DNA of 64,000 nucleotides from Gammaproteobacteria bacterium (GTDB taxonomy: Bacteria; Pseudomonadota; Gammaproteobacteria; Eutrophobiales; Eutrophobiaceae), in NCBI GenBank assembly GCA_003250975.1, contig QKIY01000014.1, positions 1 through 64,000 on the forward strand. The letters are read 5' to 3'. The translations under genes were made by a program, and so were the position numbers. Position 1 is the stretch's first letter, and each line of letters opens with the position of its first letter. Under the pieces are notes generated by a model. It saw only the letters and a list, made by a program, of their open reading frames with translations. It did no database searches and was not told the DNA's origin. This document shows, one piece after another, positions 60,856 through 64,000 of this stretch.

Positions 60856-61341
60856 TCAAATGGCCTTGTCACCGCGCGCAATCCCTGACACACCAGACCT
60901 TACCACTTCAAGTATCAGCTTCCTGTCCAGAGCGTCGATAAAGGCATCGAGCTTTTCACCGCTACCCGTCATTTCTATGGTATAGCTGCTGTCGGTTACA
61001 TCAATGATGTGGCCTCTGAAGATATCAACCAGTCGTTTGATTTCATCACGGGATTCATTTTTCGCCGACAACTTAATTAGCAACAACTCTCGTTCAATAT
61101 GACGGCTTTCGCTGAGGTCAATCACTTTGATGACATCTACCAGCTTATTCAGATGCTTGGTGATCTGCTCGATGATTTCGTCCGAACCCGAGGTAACCAA
61201 TGTCATGCGTGATACGGTCGGGTCTTCCGTGGGTGCCACGGTTAGTGATTCAATATTAAAGGCGCGTGCTGAAAAAAGCCCGGAGACCCGCGAAAGGGCA
61301 CCGGCTTCATTTTCCAGAAGCAATGAAAGTATGTGGCGCAT
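60856..61341 (-). CDS. ilvH: Acetolactate synthase small (regulatory) subunit
   Basis: An N-terminal ACT domain ([39 protein letters not shown]) binds valine for feedback. The C-terminal ALS_ss_C domain ends [17 protein letters not shown]. Length is 161 residues. The gene starts directly after the ilvB stop with no spacer, so subunits are made together. Confidence 0.96.
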   Translation of the reverse strand: MRHILSLLLENEAGALSRVSGLFSARAFNIESLTVAPTEDPTVSRMTLVTSGSDEIIEQITKHLNKLVDVIKVIDLSESRHIERELLLIKLSAKNESRDEIKRLVDIFRGHIIDVTDSSYTIEMTGSGEKLDAFIDALDRKLILEVVRSGVSGIARGDKAI

Positions 61342-63108
61342 TTAGGCGAGTTCTCGCTCGGGGGCAAGGTGCATCTCATGCTGCCCCTTGCCGGAGGCAA
61401 TCATGGGATATACATTCTCGGTCTGGTCCGTAATAAAATCCATCAACACCAACTTGTCTTCCATTGCCAGTGCCTCTTTCAGGGCAGCTTCCACATCTGC
61501 CGTCTTTTCAATTCGCATACCAGTATGGCCAAAACTTTCTGCCAGTTTGACGAAGTCCGGGATCGCTTCCATATAGGAATGTGAATAACGGCCGGCATAG
61601 AAAAATTCCTGCCACTGCCTGACCATGCCCATGTAACGGTTATTGAGATTGATGACCTTGACCGGCAGTCCGTATTGCAGGCAGGTGGAGAGTTCCTGGA
61701 TGCACATCACGAGGCTGGCTTCACCAGTAATACAGGCCACAATATCGTTGGGAAACGCCAGCTTCACGCCCATGGCCGCCGGCAGGCCGAAGCCCATGGT
61801 GCCCAGGCCACCAGAATTGATCCAGCGCCTGGGTTTATCAAACTTGTAAAACTGTGCCGCCCACATCTGATGCTGACCGACATCGGAAGTCACATAGGCC
61901 TCGCCTTTTGTAAGTTCATAGAGTTTCTCAATAACATACTGGGGCTTGATGACCTCGGTCGAGCGATCAAACTTAAGACAATTGATACTCTGCCATTCCT
62001 TGATCTGGTCCCACCAGATCTTCAGGGATTCGGCATCGGGCTTTTCCCTGCTTGCCTTGATCAGTGCCGTCAGATCGGTCAGGACATGTTTCACATCACC
62101 CACGATAGGGATATCTACTGGGACATTCTTGGCGATGGACGAGGGATCGATATCGATCTGGACAATTTTAGCGTAAGGGCAAAATTGTTCCAGATCACCG
62201 GTAACACGATCATCAAAGCGGGCACCAATCGCAATTAGTACGTCACAATTATGCATAGCCATGTTGGCCTCATAGGTGCCGTGCATGCCGAGCATTCCGA
62301 TGAACTGCTTATCTGTGGCCGGGTATCCGCCCAGCCCCATGAGGGTATTGGTAATCGGGTAACCCAGTAAACGGGTAAACGCGATAAGTACTTCACTAGC
62401 ATTGGACAGGATGACTCCTCCGCCTGCATAGATCATGGGTTTCTTGGCGGACAAGATCAGGCTCGCTGCGCGTTTGATCTGACCGGGATGACCTCTGACG
62501 ACCGGCCTGTACGAACGCATATCAACCGTATCGGGATATTCATATTCACAACTATCAGCCGTGATATCTTTAGGGATATCGACCACAACTGGACCGGGGC
62601 GCCCGGTAGTTGCCACATAAAAGGCCCGCTTCATCGTGCTCGCTAAATCGCGTACGTCTTTCACCAGGAAGTTATGTTTGACACAGGGGCGGGTGATCCC
62701 GATCGCGTCCACTTCCTGAAATGCGTCATTTCCTATCAGGTGCGTCGGGACCTGGCCGGTAAACACGACCAGAGGAATAGAATCCATGTAGGCAGTGGCA
62801 ATACCCGTAATGGTGTTGGTAGCACCTGGGCCCGAAGTAACCAACACGACTCCCGGCAGGCCGGTTGCCCTGGCGTAACCATCAGCGGCATGTACGGCGC
62901 CCTGTTCATGACGTACCAGGATATGTTCCACATCTTCCTGCTTGTAGAGCTCATCATAGATGTGCAACACCGCGCCACCGGGATAGCCAAACAGGTGTTT
63001 GACCCCTTCATCTTTCAAGGCACGGATAAATATCTCAGCGCCACGCAGGATTTCTTTAGATTTTGCCACTGGTCCTTCCGTTACTTTTTCTGGTTTTTTT
63101 GGGCACAT
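61342..63108 (-). CDS. ilvB: Acetolactate synthase catalytic subunit
   Basis: This ThDP enzyme makes acetolactate from pyruvate. The catalytic Glu is in [20 protein letters not shown], the FAD-binding middle domain carries [20 protein letters not shown], and the ThDP motif is [19 protein letters not shown] (GDxSF-type site reads GEAS). The motif GDGSF/N is normally Asp, and here GEA has Glu, a conservative change. Start options are ATG at 63108 or GTG at 63069 ([14 protein letters not shown]), which has a better GGAAGGA ribosome site. It heads ilvB-ilvH-ilvC. Confidence 0.95.
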   Translation of the reverse strand: MCPKKPEKVTEGPVAKSKEILRGAEIFIRALKDEGVKHLFGYPGGAVLHIYDELYKQEDVEHILVRHEQGAVHAADGYARATGLPGVVLVTSGPGATNTITGIATAYMDSIPLVVFTGQVPTHLIGNDAFQEVDAIGITRPCVKHNFLVKDVRDLASTMKRAFYVATTGRPGPVVVDIPKDITADSCEYEYPDTVDMRSYRPVVRGHPGQIKRAASLILSAKKPMIYAGGGVILSNASEVLIAFTRLLGYPITNTLMGLGGYPATDKQFIGMLGMHGTYEANMAMHNCDVLIAIGARFDDRVTGDLEQFCPYAKIVQIDIDPSSIAKNVPVDIPIVGDVKHVLTDLTALIKASREKPDAESLKIWWDQIKEWQSINCLKFDRSTEVIKPQYVIEKLYELTKGEAYVTSDVGQHQMWAAQFYKFDKPRRWINSGGLGTMGFGLPAAMGVKLAFPNDIVACITGEASLVMCIQELSTCLQYGLPVKVINLNNRYMGMVRQWQEFFYAGRYSHSYMEAIPDFVKLAESFGHTGMRIEKTADVEAALKEALAMEDKLVLMDFITDQTENVYPMIASGKGQHEMHLAPERELA

Positions 63109-63135
63109 TCATCGGAGCTGAATGTAAACTTTGAG

Positions 63136-63164
63136 AAGTTACTGGCAATCGTCTTACAGGTCAA
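63136..63164 (-). promoter_or_regulatory. Possible promoter of the ilvBHC operon
   Basis: On minus, TTGACC (63159-63164, five of six matches) and TAACTT (63136-63141, three of six) are 17 bases apart. Transcription would start about 20 bases before the ATG at 63108. The 175-base gap to proS holds no leader peptide that I can find. Confidence 0.4.
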
Positions 63165-63283
63165 GCGGCATGCCTTATATAGGGCCGTTTCCTGATAAGC
63201 TGCTGATCATGCATGCGCGATTACTATTTCGGGGCAAAATTGCGCTACCATACCCGCCCTATCAATCACGTGGATAATAATAA

Positions 63284-64000
63284 ATGCGAATCTCCCAATT
63301 TTTGCTGACGACTCTGCGCGAGGCACCGGCCGACGCAGAGATTGTCAGTCACCGCCTCATGTTACGTGCCGGCATGATCCGGCAGATCGCCTCGGGGATT
63401 TATACCTGGTTGCCGCTGGGGCTCAGGGTCCTGCGCAAGGTCGAGGACATTGTGCGCGAAGAGATGGACCGGGCCGGGGCACAGGAGTTACTAATGTCGG
63501 GGGTCCAGCCGGCCGAACTGTGGCAGGAATCGGGACGCTGGGACCAATACGGTCCGGAACTGCTTCGGCTTGAAGACCGGCACAAGCGGGAATTTTGCCT
63601 TGGCCCCACCCACGAGGAGATCATTACCGACCTAGTTCGCCGTGAGATCCGCAGCTACAAACAACTCCCCGCCAACTTCTACCAGATCCAGACCAAGTTC
63701 CGAGATGAGATCCGCCCTCGCTTCGGCATTATGCGGGCGCGTGAATTCTTGATGAAAGATGCCTATTCCTTTCACCTGACGGAGGCATCCCTCCAGGAAA
63801 CCTATAATCAGATGTATGCCACCTATGCCCGCATCTTCGACCGCTTCGGCCTGAAGTACCGCGCGGTCATGGCGGATACCGGCAACATCGGCGGAAGCGC
63901 CTCGCATGAATTCCATGTGCTGGCCGATTCCGGAGAGGATGTCATCGTCTACACCGAGAATGGAAGCTATGCCGCCAACATGGAAATGGCCGAGGCTCCA
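63284..64000 (+). CDS. proS: Prolyl-tRNA synthetase, N-terminal part (runs off the window)
   Basis: The first 239 codons of class II ProRS are present. Motif 1 region is [20 protein letters not shown] with [20 protein letters not shown], and motif 2 includes [38 protein letters not shown] and LMKDAYSFH. The insertion (editing) domain begins around [20 protein letters not shown], typical of the bacterial long form. The ATG at 63284 matches the family N-terminus [20 protein letters not shown]. It is transcribed away from ilvB. Confidence 0.96.
   Translation, partial: MRISQFLLTTLREAPADAEIVSHRLMLRAGMIRQIASGIYTWLPLGLRVLRKVEDIVREEMDRAGAQELLMSGVQPAELWQESGRWDQYGPELLRLEDRHKREFCLGPTHEEIITDLVRREIRSYKQLPANFYQIQTKFRDEIRPRFGIMRAREFLMKDAYSFHLTEASLQETYNQMYATYARIFDRFGLKYRAVMADTGNIGGSASHEFHVLADSGEDVIVYTENGSYAANMEMAEAP

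Overview
The window is a gammaproteobacterial chromosome segment of mostly housekeeping genes. Supporting signs are the tRNA-Tyr/Gly/Thr-tuf cluster, dprA-smg-topA, def-fmt-rsmB-ntrYX-trkAH, secB-gpsA, gpmI-envC-ctpA, hslVU-ubiEJB, xerC-DUF484-dapF, an mla lipid-transport operon and an ilvBHC-pss-leuA cluster. The genus cannot be fixed from the sequence alone. The lineage looks like a free-living, Chromatiales-type gammaproteobacterium, but that is inference. No prophage, CRISPR array, rRNA or intact insertion sequence is visible.

Layout. 1-810: a minus-strand tRNA-Tyr, tRNA-Gly, tRNA-Thr, tuf transcription unit with a readable sigma70 promoter. 810-6660: tsaC, topA, smg, dprA and a LysM protein, all on minus. 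6809-17548: a long plus-strand run for formyl-Met handling (def, fmt), rRNA methylation (rsmB), a DUF4390 protein, the NtrY/NtrX two-component pair, Trk potassium uptake, a methyltransferase and a TPR protein. 17561-21044: a class 1B-type dihydroorotate dehydrogenase, trmL, gpsA, secB and a membrane rhodanese. 21324-26116: gpmI, envC, ctpA and a DJ-1 family protein. 26205-33063: an accessory stretch of unrelated genes (radical SAM, small 4-TM protein, secreted orphan, methyltransferase, lipoproteins, class V aminotransferase) with a decayed intergenic repeat. 33064-45875: ubiquinone genes, hslVU, xerC, dapF, a mechanosensitive channel, TraB/GumN, nagZ and two peptide-type ABC permeases. 45975-50146: two envelope orphans and mlaC-F-E-D-B. 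50185-63108: a minus-strand run with an L,D-transpeptidase, a peptide-binding lipoprotein, rlmD, an exonuclease, cysM, rimI, a uracil-DNA glycosylase, leuA, pssA, a PSD-like protein, ilvC, ilvH and ilvB. 63284 to the end: the first part of proS on plus.

Main themes are envelope building (LysM, EnvC, CtpA, NagZ, Mla, LdT, TraB/GumN), branched-chain amino acid synthesis and translation/tRNA quality control. The most notable observations are: (1) a phosphatidylserine decarboxylase homologue, in its normal operon position, that has lost the Asp, His and Ser needed for self-cleavage and catalysis; (2) an NtrX-type regulator whose sigma54 AAA+ domain has lost the GAFTGA loop, the Walker A glycine and the Walker B Asp-Glu, while its receiver and DNA-binding domains look intact; and (3) a Leu-rich short ORF starting exactly at a predicted promoter upstream of leuA, a candidate leader/attenuator.
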